From Pseudodesulfovibrio pelocollis (GTDB taxonomy: Bacteria > Desulfobacterota > Desulfovibrionia > Desulfovibrionales > Desulfovibrionaceae), in the NCBI RefSeq assembly GCF_030282845.1, contig NZ_JASTWE010000010.1, positions 1 through 64,000 of the forward strand: DNA of 64,000 nucleotides, given 5' to 3'. A model generated the notes under the pieces. That model worked only from the letters and a program-made list of their open reading frames with translations, searched no databases and was not told the origin of the DNA. Shown here piece by piece: positions 21,463 to 30,469 of the stretch (position 1 is its first letter; each line of letters starts with the position of its first letter). Made by a program: the position numbers and the translations under genes.

Positions 21463-22554
21463 ATGATCCGACTGGAAACCGCCAACATCGAAGCCTATCT
21501 CAGGCGGGTGTACGGCGACGACGCCCGGCTGCTGGCCGCTGGCGACATCGGCACCCTCGATGCTCAGGGCATGAAGGGCTTTGGCTACGGCAAGCCCCTG
21601 CTGATCCGGTTTTCCGTGGACGGCGAGGTTCGCGAGGCCGTGCTCTCCATCATGAAGGGCGACAAGTACGGCCACCAGTTCTATTGGGACCGGGCAGCCA
21701 TCCTCATGTTCCAGCACGAGACCTCGGCGCGCATGGAGCGCCATGTCCGGCCGCTGGGGCTCGGCTACGTGGACGGGGACAACGCCCTGATTCCTGTGGA
21801 CCAGCCCAGGGAATTCTTCATCGTCAACGAGAAGCTGGAGGGGTACGACTACTTTCTCGATCTGGAGCGCATCCGCTCCGGCGATTTTCGCGACTCGGAC
21901 CTTGCGCTGGCCCGTGAGTATGCCCGCTGGCTGGCCCGCGTGCATTCGCGCAAGCTCGACGACGTGCCGCTGTATCATCGCCGCATCCGCAATCTGATCG
22001 GGTCGAGCGAGTGCATCCTGGGCATGATCGACGAGGCGTATCCGCACCCGTATCCGGCCTTTGACGATGCCCGGTTCATGGCTCTGGAGAAGCGGCTGGT
22101 GGACTGGCGGTGGAAGCTCCGGGGCTATGCCCACCGCCTCAGCGCGGTGCATGGCGACTTCCACCCCTGGAACGTGCTGGTTACGGACCAGGGCGAGTTC
22201 TCGGTCCTTGACCGTAGCCGGGGCGAGTGGGGCGAGCCGGGTGGTGATCTGGCCACCATGGCCGTCAACTACCTGCTGTGGAGTCTGTACGGCCACGACC
22301 GGCTGGCCGGGCCATTCGAGCGCCTTTACCGCGCCTATTTCGCCGAATACCTGGAGCAGACCGGCGACGGTGAGGTGCTGGAGGTCCTGGCCCCGTTCTT
22401 CGTCTTCCGCGCCCTTGTCATCGCCTCGCCCGAGTGGTACCCGGACCACCCGGCCAGTGTGCGCCAGGGACTCTTCAACCTCATGGTCAACGTGCTTGAA
22501 GACGACGTGTTCGACTGGGAAAACATCAACAAGTACATGGAGCAGAAGGCGTGA
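21463..22554 (+). CDS. Aminoglycoside phosphotransferase (APH)-fold kinase
   Basis: 363-residue protein of the APH/choline kinase fold. The catalytic loop HGDFHPWNVL lies at about residues 230-239 and the metal-binding strand is VLDRSRGEWGEPGGDLA (about 250-266). An N-terminal lobe with KPLLIRFSVDGEVREAVLSIMKGD carries the probable ATP-site lysine. GGGAGG precedes ATG 21463; the in-frame upstream extension overlaps the kinase gene and is not used. The stop overlaps the next GTG start (GTGA). This fold phosphorylates many small molecules, so drug resistance should not be assumed. Confidence 0.82.
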   Translation: MIRLETANIEAYLRRVYGDDARLLAAGDIGTLDAQGMKGFGYGKPLLIRFSVDGEVREAVLSIMKGDKYGHQFYWDRAAILMFQHETSARMERHVRPLGLGYVDGDNALIPVDQPREFFIVNEKLEGYDYFLDLERIRSGDFRDSDLALAREYARWLARVHSRKLDDVPLYHRRIRNLIGSSECILGMIDEAYPHPYPAFDDARFMALEKRLVDWRWKLRGYAHRLSAVHGDFHPWNVLVTDQGEFSVLDRSRGEWGEPGGDLATMAVNYLLWSLYGHDRLAGPFERLYRAYFAEYLEQTGDGEVLEVLAPFFVFRALVIASPEWYPDHPASVRQGLFNLMVNVLEDDVFDWENINKYMEQKA

Positions 22555-23135
22555 AACCGGGCGCGCAGGGTTTCGCGGTCTGGTTCGTGGGCCTGCCGGG
22601 CAGCGGCAAGAGCGCGCTGGCCCGGGGCGTGGCCGACCATCTGCGCGGACGCGGGGTGGACGTGATCCTGCTTCAGATGGATGAGCGAAGAAAAGCATAT
22701 TTTCCCGAGCCGCAGTATACGGCCCGGGAGCGCGAGGCGGCCTATGCCATGTTTGTGGACGAGGCCGTGGAGTTGGTCGGGCAGGGGCACAACGTGCTCA
22801 TGGACGGCTCGGCCCACACGGTGTCCATGCGCGACAGGGCCAGAAGCCGCATCCCCCGGTTTGCCGAGGTTTTTGTGCGCTGCGAACTGGACGAGGCCAT
22901 CCGGCGCGAGGCCGGACGCCCCGAGGGGCTCGTGGCCGCCGATCTCTACCGCAGGGCGCTGCGGCGCAGACAGACCGGCGAGCCGTGCCAGGGGCTCGGT
23001 GAGGTCATCGGCGTGGACGTACCCTTTGAGGAAGACCCGGGCGCTGAGTTCACCATCGACAACACCCGCCTGACCCGCGAGCAGACCCTGGGCAAGGTTC
23101 TGCACTTTCTGGACACCTGGTTCGCCAGTGCTTAA
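22551..23135 (+). CDS. Adenylylsulfate-kinase-like P-loop kinase
   Basis: 194-residue P-loop kinase with Walker A GLPGSGKS (residues 14-21) and an APS-kinase-like layout: LLQMDERRKAYFPEPQYT in place of the usual DGDxxR segment, then AREREAAYAMFVDEAVEL, GHNVLMDGSA and later VFVRCELDEAIRREAGR. Several CysC hallmark residues (DGDNxR, FISPxR) are not conserved, so it may phosphorylate something other than APS. GTG 22551 overlaps the previous stop by four bases, showing tight coupling to the APH-fold gene. Confidence 0.75.
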   Translation: MKPGAQGFAVWFVGLPGSGKSALARGVADHLRGRGVDVILLQMDERRKAYFPEPQYTAREREAAYAMFVDEAVELVGQGHNVLMDGSAHTVSMRDRARSRIPRFAEVFVRCELDEAIRREAGRPEGLVAADLYRRALRRRQTGEPCQGLGEVIGVDVPFEEDPGAEFTIDNTRLTREQTLGKVLHFLDTWFASA

Positions 23136-23206
23136 GTCTCAGTTCACCGTGATGCATTTCCGATAAACCCGCAATTGCCCGGCAATCCCGGGCAGGATAC
23201 GTTTTC

Positions 23207-24577
23207 ATGAAATTCCACATCACCACCTTCGGGTGCCAGATGAACGTCCACGATTCGCAATGGCTTACCCGCGCCCTGGAGAGCCGGGGCTGGCAGGAGG
23301 CGGGCGAGGACGAGGCGCTGGTCTATATTTTCAATACATGCAGTGTCCGCGATAAGCCGGAGCAGAAGGTGTACAGCGAAATTGGCCGTATCGCGGCCCA
23401 TGCGAGGCGCGATCCACGGGTTTTTGTCGCCGTGGGCGGCTGCGTGGCCCAGCAGATCGGCCGGGGATTCTTCGAGCGCTTTCCCTTTGTGCGGCTTGTC
23501 TTCGGCTCGGACGGCATCGCGGGCGCGCCCAACGCCTTGGAGCGCATCGTGGCCGGGAGCGACGAGCGGGCGGCCCTGCTCGACTTCATGCCCGCCTACG
23601 AAGAGCGAGAGGCCGCACTGGAGCAGTCGGCTGGGTCTGCGGCCGGGTCTGGCCGGCAGGCGTTCGTCACCATCATGCAGGGGTGCGACAACTTCTGCGC
23701 CTACTGCATCGTGCCCTACACCCGGGGGCGGCAGAAGTCGCGCCACCCGGACGCGGTGGTGGAGGAGTGCCGGGCGTTGGTGGATTCCGGGGTGCGCGAG
23801 ATCACCCTGCTCGGGCAGAACGTCAACAGCTTCGGCATGGACAAGGGCGGGGCGGGCGTCAGCTTCGGCGGCCTGCTGCGGCAGGTGGCGGCCATCAAGG
23901 GGCTCGACCGGCTGCGCTTTACCACCTCCCACCCCAAGGACATCGCGCCCGAGGTCATCGCCGCCTTCGGCGAGTTCGAGACCCTGTGCCCCTCGCTGCA
24001 TCTGCCCCTGCAATCGGGCTCCGACGCGATGCTCAAGGCCATGCGCCGCCGCTACACCCTGGGCCACTACATGGGCATCGTCGAGGCCCTGAAGCAGGCC
24101 AGGCCGGACATCGTCCTGACCACGGACCTCATTGTCGGCTTTCCCGGCGAGACCGAGGCGGACTTTCAGGCCACCCTCGACGCCTTGGCGGCAGTGGGCT
24201 ATGATTCGAGCTTTTCCTTCAAGTATTCCGACCGCCCGGGCGTGGCCGCCGTGAACATGGAGCCGAAAGTGGACCCCCAAGTGGCCGCGGAACGTCTGAT
24301 GCGCTTGCAGACTCTGCAAAATAGTATTACTAGAAAATGTCTAAAAATGCTTGTGGGCACCGAAACCGACGTGTTTGTCGAGGGCCTGAGCCGCATCCAG
24401 GGCGGGGACGCCCCCTCGTGGAAGGGGCGTGATCCGGCCGGGCGCGTCGTCAATGTGCGCATGGAATACGGTGGCTGCGAGGATGCGGGCGATCTGGTCG
24501 GCATGATGGTGCCGGTCAGGATCACCGAGGCCAAGAAGTACACGCTCATGGGAGAAGGGACGGGAACACCGTGGTAA
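23207..24577 (+). CDS. miaB: tRNA-2-methylthio-N6-dimethylallyladenosine synthase MiaB
   Basis: Radical SAM methylthiotransferase that converts i6A37 to ms2i6A37 in tRNA. The N-terminal UPF0004 domain starts FHITTFGCQMNVHDSQW and includes NTCSVRDKPEQKVYSE and GGCVAQQIG, giving the three cysteines of the auxiliary [4Fe-4S] cluster. The radical SAM motif is CDNFCAYC (near residue 160), followed by LGQNVNSFG and DLIVGFPGETEADF. A C-terminal TRAM domain spans about 375-440. Length 456 is typical. Confidence 0.96.
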   Translation: MKFHITTFGCQMNVHDSQWLTRALESRGWQEAGEDEALVYIFNTCSVRDKPEQKVYSEIGRIAAHARRDPRVFVAVGGCVAQQIGRGFFERFPFVRLVFGSDGIAGAPNALERIVAGSDERAALLDFMPAYEEREAALEQSAGSAAGSGRQAFVTIMQGCDNFCAYCIVPYTRGRQKSRHPDAVVEECRALVDSGVREITLLGQNVNSFGMDKGGAGVSFGGLLRQVAAIKGLDRLRFTTSHPKDIAPEVIAAFGEFETLCPSLHLPLQSGSDAMLKAMRRRYTLGHYMGIVEALKQARPDIVLTTDLIVGFPGETEADFQATLDALAAVGYDSSFSFKYSDRPGVAAVNMEPKVDPQVAAERLMRLQTLQNSITRKCLKMLVGTETDVFVEGLSRIQGGDAPSWKGRDPAGRVVNVRMEYGGCEDAGDLVGMMVPVRITEAKKYTLMGEGTGTPW

Positions 24578-25065
24578 CGATGGACATCTTCGGGCTCGCC
24601 CTGGACGAGAACAGCAAGGCGCCCATCCTCGTGCTCAAGGAGGCGGGGGGCGAGCGCGTGTTGCCCATCTGGATCGGGGCCATGGAGGCCATGGCCATTT
24701 CCGTGGCCATCAACGCGGTTCCCTTTCCCCGGCCCATGACCCACGATCTGCTCCTCGGGGCCATTGTCGGCCTTGGTTGGCGCGTCGAGGCCGTGGAGGT
24801 CACGGACATCCGCGAGGGGACCTTCTTTGCCGAGATCGTCGTGACTTTGGGCGACGAGGCCCGTCGGCTGGACAGCCGTCCCTCTGATGCCATCGCCCTG
24901 GCCGTGCGCGCCAAGTGCCCCATCCGGGTGGCCGGGCATGTCCTTGATCAGGGCGGCGGTCCCATACAGCATGGCGCGGAGCGGGTCATAAAGACCGAAA
25001 GCGCCGACAAGTGGGCGGATGAGCTTGAGAAATTTTCTGAAGACGATATAAAATACAAGATGTAG
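24571..25065 (+). CDS. Bifunctional nuclease family protein (DUF151)
   Basis: 164-residue DUF151 protein. Diagnostic parts are VLPIWIGAMEAMAISVAINAV, RPMTHDLLL and DSRPSDAIALAVRAKCPI, all conserved in the family. Members have been reported to have DNase/RNase activity, but the biological role in bacteria is unclear. Start is GTG 24571, seven bases inside miaB; ATG 24580 is an alternative three codons downstream. The miaB-DUF151 overlap implies coexpression. Confidence 0.88.
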   Translation: MVTMDIFGLALDENSKAPILVLKEAGGERVLPIWIGAMEAMAISVAINAVPFPRPMTHDLLLGAIVGLGWRVEAVEVTDIREGTFFAEIVVTLGDEARRLDSRPSDAIALAVRAKCPIRVAGHVLDQGGGPIQHGAERVIKTESADKWADELEKFSEDDIKYKM

Positions 25066-25072
25066 GCCCCCC

Positions 25073-25735
25073 ATGATCGACCTGCACACGCACACGGTCT
25101 TCAGCGACGGCGAACTCATTCCGGCGGAGCTTGTCCGCCGGGCCGAGGTCATCGGCTACAAGGCCCTGTGCATGACCGACCACGCCGACGAGAGCACCCT
25201 CTACTTCACTCTGGAGAATATCCTCCGGTTCGTGAAGCGGCACGGGTATTTCTACGACATCATCGTCCTGGCCGGGGTGGAGCTGACCCACATTCCGCCG
25301 CCGCTCATTGGCGAGATGGTGATCAAGGCGCGCGAGGCCGGGGCGCAGGTGGTTGTCATGCACGGCGAGACCCCGGTGGAGCCCGTGGCCCCGGGCACCA
25401 ATCTGGCGGCCATCGAGGCCGGGGTGGACATCCTGGCGCATCCCGGGCTGATCACCGAGGAGGAGGTGGCCCTGGCCGCCGAAAAGGGCGTGGCCCTCGA
25501 GATCACCACCCGGGGCGGCCACAGCTTAACCAACGGCCATGTGGCCGCGCTGGCCCGCAGGCTCGGGGCCAAGCTGGTGGTGAACAATGACGCGCATGCA
25601 CCGAGGGACCTTGTTTCCAAGGAATTGCGCAGGACCATCGCGCTGGGCGCGGGCCTGACGGCCGAGGAATACCGCCAGACCGAGGCCAATGCCCATGAGA
25701 TCGTGCAGCGCTGTCTGCGCGGGGCGACCCGATGA
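25073..25735 (+). CDS. PHP domain phosphoesterase (histidinol-phosphatase-like)
   Basis: 220-residue PHP-domain protein. Metal ligands are visible as HTHTVFSDGE (residues 4-13), MTDHADE (about 37-43), GVELTHIPP, MHGETPVEP, LAHPGLI and NNDAHAP near the C-terminus. PHP proteins use a trinuclear metal centre to cut phosphoesters. The small size and absence of a polymerase or HisK context leave the substrate open. It starts 7 bases after the DUF151 gene and ends 78 bases before tolQ. Confidence 0.85.
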   Translation: MIDLHTHTVFSDGELIPAELVRRAEVIGYKALCMTDHADESTLYFTLENILRFVKRHGYFYDIIVLAGVELTHIPPPLIGEMVIKAREAGAQVVVMHGETPVEPVAPGTNLAAIEAGVDILAHPGLITEEEVALAAEKGVALEITTRGGHSLTNGHVAALARRLGAKLVVNNDAHAPRDLVSKELRRTIALGAGLTAEEYRQTEANAHEIVQRCLRGATR

Positions 25736-25813
25736 CCGGGGCGCAAGATTTGAACCAGTCGATTCGGACCTGCCCGATGCGGTCCGCAACATTCGTATTC
25801 GTGGGGTGACAGC

Positions 25814-26515
25814 ATGAACATGCTTCCTGACAGCGATCTTTTCTCGCTTCTGGCCGGGGCGACCCTGGCCGTGAAAATGGTGATGCTCCTGCTTGGGGGC
25901 ATGTCCCTGTGGAGCTGGGCCATCATCTTTCACAAATTCTTCACCATCGGCGCGGCCCGCAAGAAGGTCATGGAGGGATACGAGGCCTTCATGTCGTCTG
26001 GCGACCTCTCGTCCGGGCTCAAGGCACTGGGGTCCAGGGAACAGTCCCCCCTATCCCGGGTGAGCACCCTGGCGGTCAAGGAATTCCGCCTGCTGGAAAA
26101 GGCGGACGTCAACCGCGACCGCAAGCGGCTGCTGGTCAAGGATACCCTGCGCCGGGTGCTCAAGCAGGGCATATCCAAGGAAATGCGGTCCTTGACGCAC
26201 AACCTGCCCTTTCTGGCCACCTGTGCCAACGCGGCCCCGTTCATCGGCCTGTTCGGCACGGTCTGGGGTATCATGCACTCGTTCCACTCCATCGGCCTGA
26301 CCCAGTCCGCCGCCCTGGCCACCGTGGCCCCGGGCATCTCCGAGGCACTGGTGGCCACGGCCATCGGCCTGCTGGTGGCCATCCCGGGGACGATTTTCTA
26401 CAACTACTTCCTTGGCAAGCTCAATGAGGTGGAAACCGGGATGATCGACTTTGCCGGGGCGTTCCTCAATCGCGCCGAGCGAGAAATCACCTGGGCCACC
26501 AAGGGCGAGCAGTAG
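25814..26515 (+). CDS. tolQ: TolQ, proton channel subunit of the Tol-Pal system
   Basis: Inner-membrane motor component that, with TolR, uses the proton gradient to drive outer-membrane constriction at division. The 233-residue MotA/TolQ/ExbB protein has membrane segments near residues 15-40, 128-160 and 170-200, including FLATCANAAPFIGLFGTVWGIMHSF and ISEALVATAIGLLVAIPGTIFYNYF, the signature proton-channel helices. First gene of tolQRAB-pal. Confidence 0.95.
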   Translation: MNMLPDSDLFSLLAGATLAVKMVMLLLGGMSLWSWAIIFHKFFTIGAARKKVMEGYEAFMSSGDLSSGLKALGSREQSPLSRVSTLAVKEFRLLEKADVNRDRKRLLVKDTLRRVLKQGISKEMRSLTHNLPFLATCANAAPFIGLFGTVWGIMHSFHSIGLTQSAALATVAPGISEALVATAIGLLVAIPGTIFYNYFLGKLNEVETGMIDFAGAFLNRAEREITWATKGEQ

Positions 26516-26524
26516 GAGGCCGTC

Positions 26525-26950
26525 ATGGCTATCAAGACGGGCGGCGGTTTCCTCAATGAAATCAATGTCACCCCATTCGTGGACGTGATGCTCGTGCTGC
26601 TGATCATCTTCATGGTCACCGCGCCGCTCATGACCCAGGGGGTGGAGGTGGACCTGCCCACCACGCGAACGGTGAAGAACCTGCCCCAGGACGCCGAGCA
26701 CCTCGTGCTCACGGTCAAGGGCGACGGCAGCCTGTTTCTCGACGAGTACCAGGTGGCCGAGGACGAGCTGGAAGGCCACCTGACACGGCTGGTCTCAGGG
26801 CAGATGAAGCAGCTTTATCTTCGGGCCGATGCGGCCGTGCCCTACGGCACCGTGGTCAGGATCATGGGCGAGATCAAGGCGGCGGGCATCGACAGGCTGG
26901 GCATCGTGGCCGAGGAAACCTCGGCCCGCAAGGCTCAGGACAAGAAATAA
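26525..26950 (+). CDS. tolR: TolR, Tol-Pal system protein
   Basis: 141-residue ExbD/TolR protein. The single N-terminal membrane helix carries the essential aspartate in INVTPFVDVMLVLLIIFMV (about residues 14-32), followed by a periplasmic domain with GVEVDLPTTR. AGGAGG precedes the ATG and only 9 bases separate it from tolQ. Confidence 0.95.
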   Translation: MAIKTGGGFLNEINVTPFVDVMLVLLIIFMVTAPLMTQGVEVDLPTTRTVKNLPQDAEHLVLTVKGDGSLFLDEYQVAEDELEGHLTRLVSGQMKQLYLRADAAVPYGTVVRIMGEIKAAGIDRLGIVAEETSARKAQDKK

Positions 26951-26973
26951 TCAGCTCCGGATGACATCTCCCT

Positions 26974-27885
26974 ATGCGGCAAAGTCTCGGGTTCACGATT
27001 TCCTTTGTGCTCCACGCCTCATTTCTGGCCTTTGCCCTGTTCTGGGCGGGCGGCCAGACGGTGCGGGTGAACATGGATCGGCCGGTCTATTCGGTCGATC
27101 TGGTGACGTTGGCTCCGCCGCCGCCCGGCCCGGCTCCGGTGGTGGAGGCCGTGGGCGCGCGGGAGACGGCGGCGGCGCAGGCTCCCGTGGTTGAAGCCGC
27201 GCCCGAGCCGGTGGCCGAGATCAAACCCGTGCCGGTGGTCGAGGCCAAGCCCGAGCCAAAGGACATCAGCCCGACCAAGGTGGACAGGCAGCCTGTCGTC
27301 AAGAAGGAAGAAGCACCCAAGCCCAAGCCCGAGCCGAAAAAGCCCGAGCCCAAGCCGGAGCCGAAAAAGCCGGAGCCCAAACCCGAAGCCAAGCCGCAAA
27401 AGACGGCGGAGCAGATGCTGGCCGAAGGGCTGGCCGCAGCCCAGGCCAAGGCCACAGCCCAGGAAAAGCAGCAGGGCGCGGCCATCGCCAAGGAACTGGC
27501 GGCCATCAAGAAGCGCGAGGGCGAACAGGTCTATGCCCACGGCGGCCAGCAGGGTGGCCAGGAGGGCGGCGTGGCCGGGGGAGTCGTCGGCGGCAGCGGG
27601 TCGGGCCTGTCCGAGGTCTATGCCCTCATCGTGGGCACGGCCATCAAGAGGAACTGGCGCTATCCGAGCTTTGCCGGAGAGGCGAACATGGTCGTCACCG
27701 TGGAAATCATTCTTGACGGTGAGGGCAGGATTCTCTCCTCCAGGGTCACGCAGTCGTCGAACAATCCCGAGTTCGACAGCTCGGCCCTGCGAGCCATCAA
27801 GGAAACCGAGATCGTGGAGCGGCCAAGGACCGACAGGGATCGTGTCCTCCGCATCAATTTCAACAGCCAGGAACTTTCAGAGTAA
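26974..27885 (+). CDS. tolA: TolA-like periplasm-spanning protein with TonB C-terminal domain
   Basis: 303-residue protein linking the TolQR motor to TolB-Pal. An N-terminal membrane helix (about residues 6-26) is followed by a proline/lysine/glutamate-rich spacer (about 45-150) with tandem KPEPKPEPK units, an alanine-rich helix and a glycine linker. The C-terminal TonB/TolA domain (about 210-300) contains LIVGTAIKRNWRYP and VEIILDGEGRILSSRV. The spacer DNA 27318-27400 is internally repetitive and may vary in length between strains. No strong ribosome site is seen; translation may depend on coupling with tolR 23 bases upstream. Confidence 0.9.
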   Translation: MRQSLGFTISFVLHASFLAFALFWAGGQTVRVNMDRPVYSVDLVTLAPPPPGPAPVVEAVGARETAAAQAPVVEAAPEPVAEIKPVPVVEAKPEPKDISPTKVDRQPVVKKEEAPKPKPEPKKPEPKPEPKKPEPKPEAKPQKTAEQMLAEGLAAAQAKATAQEKQQGAAIAKELAAIKKREGEQVYAHGGQQGGQEGGVAGGVVGGSGSGLSEVYALIVGTAIKRNWRYPSFAGEANMVVTVEIILDGEGRILSSRVTQSSNNPEFDSSALRAIKETEIVERPRTDRDRVLRINFNSQELSE

Positions 27886-27891
27886 ACAGCA

Positions 27892-29202
27892 ATGAAACGC
27901 ATTCTGACGCTTTGCGCCACTTTTGTCATCGCGGTGTGCGCCGCGACCTCGGCCCTTGCCTCCGGACCGCTCACAGTGGATATCCACGGTCCGGGCCAAC
28001 GCATGGTCAACATCATCCTCCTGCCGCCCAAGAGTCTGGGCGGCAACGAACTGCCCCAGCCCCAGGCCAGGGCCTTCGAGGAACTGGTGGCCAACAACTT
28101 AAGCTACATCCCCTTCCTGAAGATCATCCCCATGCCGGAGCTGCTCGGCGGCGACCCGAGCCGGGGGGTGGGCGCAGGCGACATTGACTTCCGGCCCATG
28201 CAGCTGGCCCGCATCGATCTGTGCATGACCACGGGCTGGAACGGGCGCTCCGTGGAGGCCCGGGTCTTCGAGACCTTTGGCGGCCGCCGCGTGGTGGGCA
28301 AGGCATACAACGACGTGGGCGAGATCACCCTGGCCCAGGCCGCAGACCGCTTCTGCTCCGCCTTTCTCGAGGCCCTGACCGGCAAGAAGGGGTTCTTCGA
28401 CTCGCCCCTGGCCTTTGTCAAGCAGGAGGGCGAGGGCAAGGAGATCTTCACCGTGCTCCCCCAGGGGCGCGAACTCAAGCGCATCACCAAGCTTGGCGGG
28501 TTCAACCTGAGTCCCTCCTGGTCGGCAGACGGCTCGAAGATCATCTTCACCCATATTGCCAAGACCCGTCACGAACTCGGGGTGTACGACAGCAAGACCC
28601 AGAAGATCACCCTGTACTCGCAGGGGCTCGGCCAGACAGTCATCAGCCCCATGTTCGGCCCTGGCGACAGGCCGGTGGCGGCTCTCAACCTCAACGGCAC
28701 TACGGACATCCACGAGCTTGACGAATCCTACCGGCCCAAGCGCAAGCTGGCGCAAAGCCCCTATATCGAGGTGTCGCCCAGCTTTGACCGCACCGGCTCC
28801 AAGATGGCCTTCACCTCGGGCCGGGCGGGCAACCCGCACATCTACCTGATGGACATGAAGTCCGGCGAGGTCCGCCGTGTGACCATGACCGGCACATACA
28901 ACACCCATCCCTGCATGAGCCCGGACGGTCGTTACATCGCCTACACCGCCCGCACCGGAAGCGGGCACCGGATATTTTTGCACGATCTTTCGACCGGACG
29001 TGAGAAACAGTTGACGTTCGGCCCCGGAAACGATGAATATCCGGCATTCGACCCGGATGGATATTTCCTGGCCTTTGCCTCCAGCCGCACCGGAGAGTTC
29101 AAGCTCTACCTCACCACGCGGCACGGGGATACGCCAAGGATGCTCTCCACCGGGCCGGGGCAGGCCTTTGCCCCTGCGTGGGATACGGCGTTGCAATGGT
29201 GA
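27892..29202 (+). CDS. tolB: Tol-Pal system protein TolB
   Basis: Periplasmic beta-propeller protein that binds Pal and TolA. A signal peptide ends near residue 23 (SALA-SG). An N-terminal alpha/beta domain (about residues 25-165) precedes WD40-like PD40 repeats (about 190-430) with recurring SPSWSADGSKIIFT, SPSFDRTGSKMAFTS, HPCMSPDGRYIAYT and YPAFDPDGYFLAFAS units. At 436 residues it has the standard length. It begins 6 bases after tolA. Confidence 0.95.
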   Translation: MKRILTLCATFVIAVCAATSALASGPLTVDIHGPGQRMVNIILLPPKSLGGNELPQPQARAFEELVANNLSYIPFLKIIPMPELLGGDPSRGVGAGDIDFRPMQLARIDLCMTTGWNGRSVEARVFETFGGRRVVGKAYNDVGEITLAQAADRFCSAFLEALTGKKGFFDSPLAFVKQEGEGKEIFTVLPQGRELKRITKLGGFNLSPSWSADGSKIIFTHIAKTRHELGVYDSKTQKITLYSQGLGQTVISPMFGPGDRPVAALNLNGTTDIHELDESYRPKRKLAQSPYIEVSPSFDRTGSKMAFTSGRAGNPHIYLMDMKSGEVRRVTMTGTYNTHPCMSPDGRYIAYTARTGSGHRIFLHDLSTGREKQLTFGPGNDEYPAFDPDGYFLAFASSRTGEFKLYLTTRHGDTPRMLSTGPGQAFAPAWDTALQW

Positions 29203-29324
29203 ATCGTCACTGAATCAGGGTTGATTTTTCACGGCGAAAGGGTACACATATACTGGAAACCCCTTTTTCCGGGCAGCTCAAACGTCAATGGCCGAAAAAA
29301 ACGGCCCTACCTCAAGGAGTGGGC

Positions 29325-29882
29325 ATGAACTCGAAATGGTATCTCGCGGCAATGATTCTTTTGGTCCTCGCGCTCGGCGCCGGGGCCGGTTGTTCCAAGA
29401 AAACGTCGACCAGCACCCCTCCCGGCACGCAGGTCGAGGTGACGGACGAAAGCAGATGGGCGCAACCGTCCACGTCCGGACAACCGTCCGTGGATGAAGC
29501 CACGCTGGCCTCCGAGGCCGAGCGCCGCGCCAAGGCCGAGGCTGTGCAGGAGCTGACCAGCGTCACCATCCGCTTCGCCTTCGATTCCTATGAATTGAAC
29601 ACCGAGGCCCGCTCCATTCTGGCGCTGAAGGCCAACATCATGCGCCGGTTCACCGATGTCCGTGTCGTCATCGAGGGGCATTGCGACGAGCGCGGCACCG
29701 AGGAATACAACCTCGCCCTGGGCGAACGCCGGGCGCGTGCCGCCTACGAGCATCTGGTCATCCTCGGTGTTGACCCCAGCCGCATGAGCATCGTCAGCTT
29801 CGGAGAGGAGCGTCCCCTCGACCCCGGCCACAACGAAACCGCCTGGGCCAAGAACCGCCGGGCAGAGTTCGTGGTCCGGTAA
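29325..29882 (+). CDS. pal: Peptidoglycan-associated lipoprotein Pal
   Basis: Outer-membrane lipoprotein that binds peptidoglycan and TolB. A lipoprotein signal peptide ends at Cys23 (LGAGAGC), with glycine rather than the usual leucine at -3. The C-terminal OmpA-like domain has [40 protein letters not shown] and [25 protein letters not shown], including the diaminopimelate-binding Asp and Arg. ATG 29325 has AAGGAG upstream. Last gene of the tol operon, followed by a strong terminator. Confidence 0.96.
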   Translation: MNSKWYLAAMILLVLALGAGAGCSKKTSTSTPPGTQVEVTDESRWAQPSTSGQPSVDEATLASEAERRAKAEAVQELTSVTIRFAFDSYELNTEARSILALKANIMRRFTDVRVVIEGHCDERGTEEYNLALGERRARAAYEHLVILGVDPSRMSIVSFGEERPLDPGHNETAWAKNRRAEFVVR

Positions 29883-29903
29883 CTGTCGCAGGTATGGATT
29901 CTC

Positions 29904-29936
29904 AGGCCGCTCCCGCAAGGGGGCGGCCTTTTTTTT
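29904..29936 (+). terminator. Rho-independent terminator of the tol-pal operon
   Basis: AGGCCGC-TCCC, a short GCAA loop, then GGGG-GCGGCCT form a GC-rich stem directly followed by eight T residues. It lies 22 bases past the pal stop. Confidence 0.93.
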
Positions 29937-29995
29937 GGGCTTACGAGGGATGCGCTGGGAGCGTTGGCAGGGAAGGGAAGGCGCGGGTGGAAACC

Positions 29996-30469
29996 TCAAA
30001 GAATCCAGGCGATCAGGTGCAGGCAGAGCAGGGCGTAGAGCCCGGCCACGCCATCGTCGGCCATGACCCCGAGCCCGCCGGGAAAGGCTGTCTCGGCCCA
30101 CTGCACGGGCCAGGGTTTGAGGATGTCAAAACCCCGGAAGAGAACAAAGGCGAGCCCCAAATACCAGATGGGCATGGCCGAGAAGAAGAGCAGCGTCAGC
30201 CACTGGCCGAACAGTTCGTCGATGATCACGCAGCCCGGGTCCTTGCGGCCCATGGTCCGCTCGGCCACGGCGCAGGCCCAGACCCCCACTGCGAAGACCG
30301 CCGCCAGCGCGGCCAGCCGTCCCCACAGCGGCAGGGGCAGGAAGAGCCAGGGCGCGGCCACCACGGCGGCCAACGATCCCCATGTGCCCGGAGCCTTCGG
30401 GAAATGCCCGATGGGGCCAAGGGTGGCCAGGGCCGTGCCCAGGGTGTCGAGGGGGGATTTGGATTTCAT
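29996..30469 (-). CDS. pgpA: Phosphatidylglycerophosphatase A
   Basis: Dephosphorylates phosphatidylglycerophosphate to phosphatidylglycerol in the inner membrane. The 157-residue protein shows the PgpA signature GHFPKAPGTWGSLAA, four hydrophobic segments, the acidic site DPGCVIIDELFGQW and FRGFDILKPWPV with GGLGVMADDGVAGLYA near the end. I chose ATG 30469 with AAGGAG upstream; the frame stays open to 30814 without family similarity. Confidence 0.94.
   Translation of the reverse strand: MKSKSPLDTLGTALATLGPIGHFPKAPGTWGSLAAVVAAPWLFLPLPLWGRLAALAAVFAVGVWACAVAERTMGRKDPGCVIIDELFGQWLTLLFFSAMPIWYLGLAFVLFRGFDILKPWPVQWAETAFPGGLGVMADDGVAGLYALLCLHLIAWIL

Noticed and set aside
21463-22554. Antibiotic resistance (aminoglycoside phosphotransferase)
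   Set aside because: Only the general APH fold is seen, and the neighbours are metabolic kinases; there is no mobile element nearby.
27318-27400. CRISPR-like tandem repeats
   Set aside because: They are coding repeats of the proline/lysine/glutamate-rich TolA spacer with no unique spacers between them.
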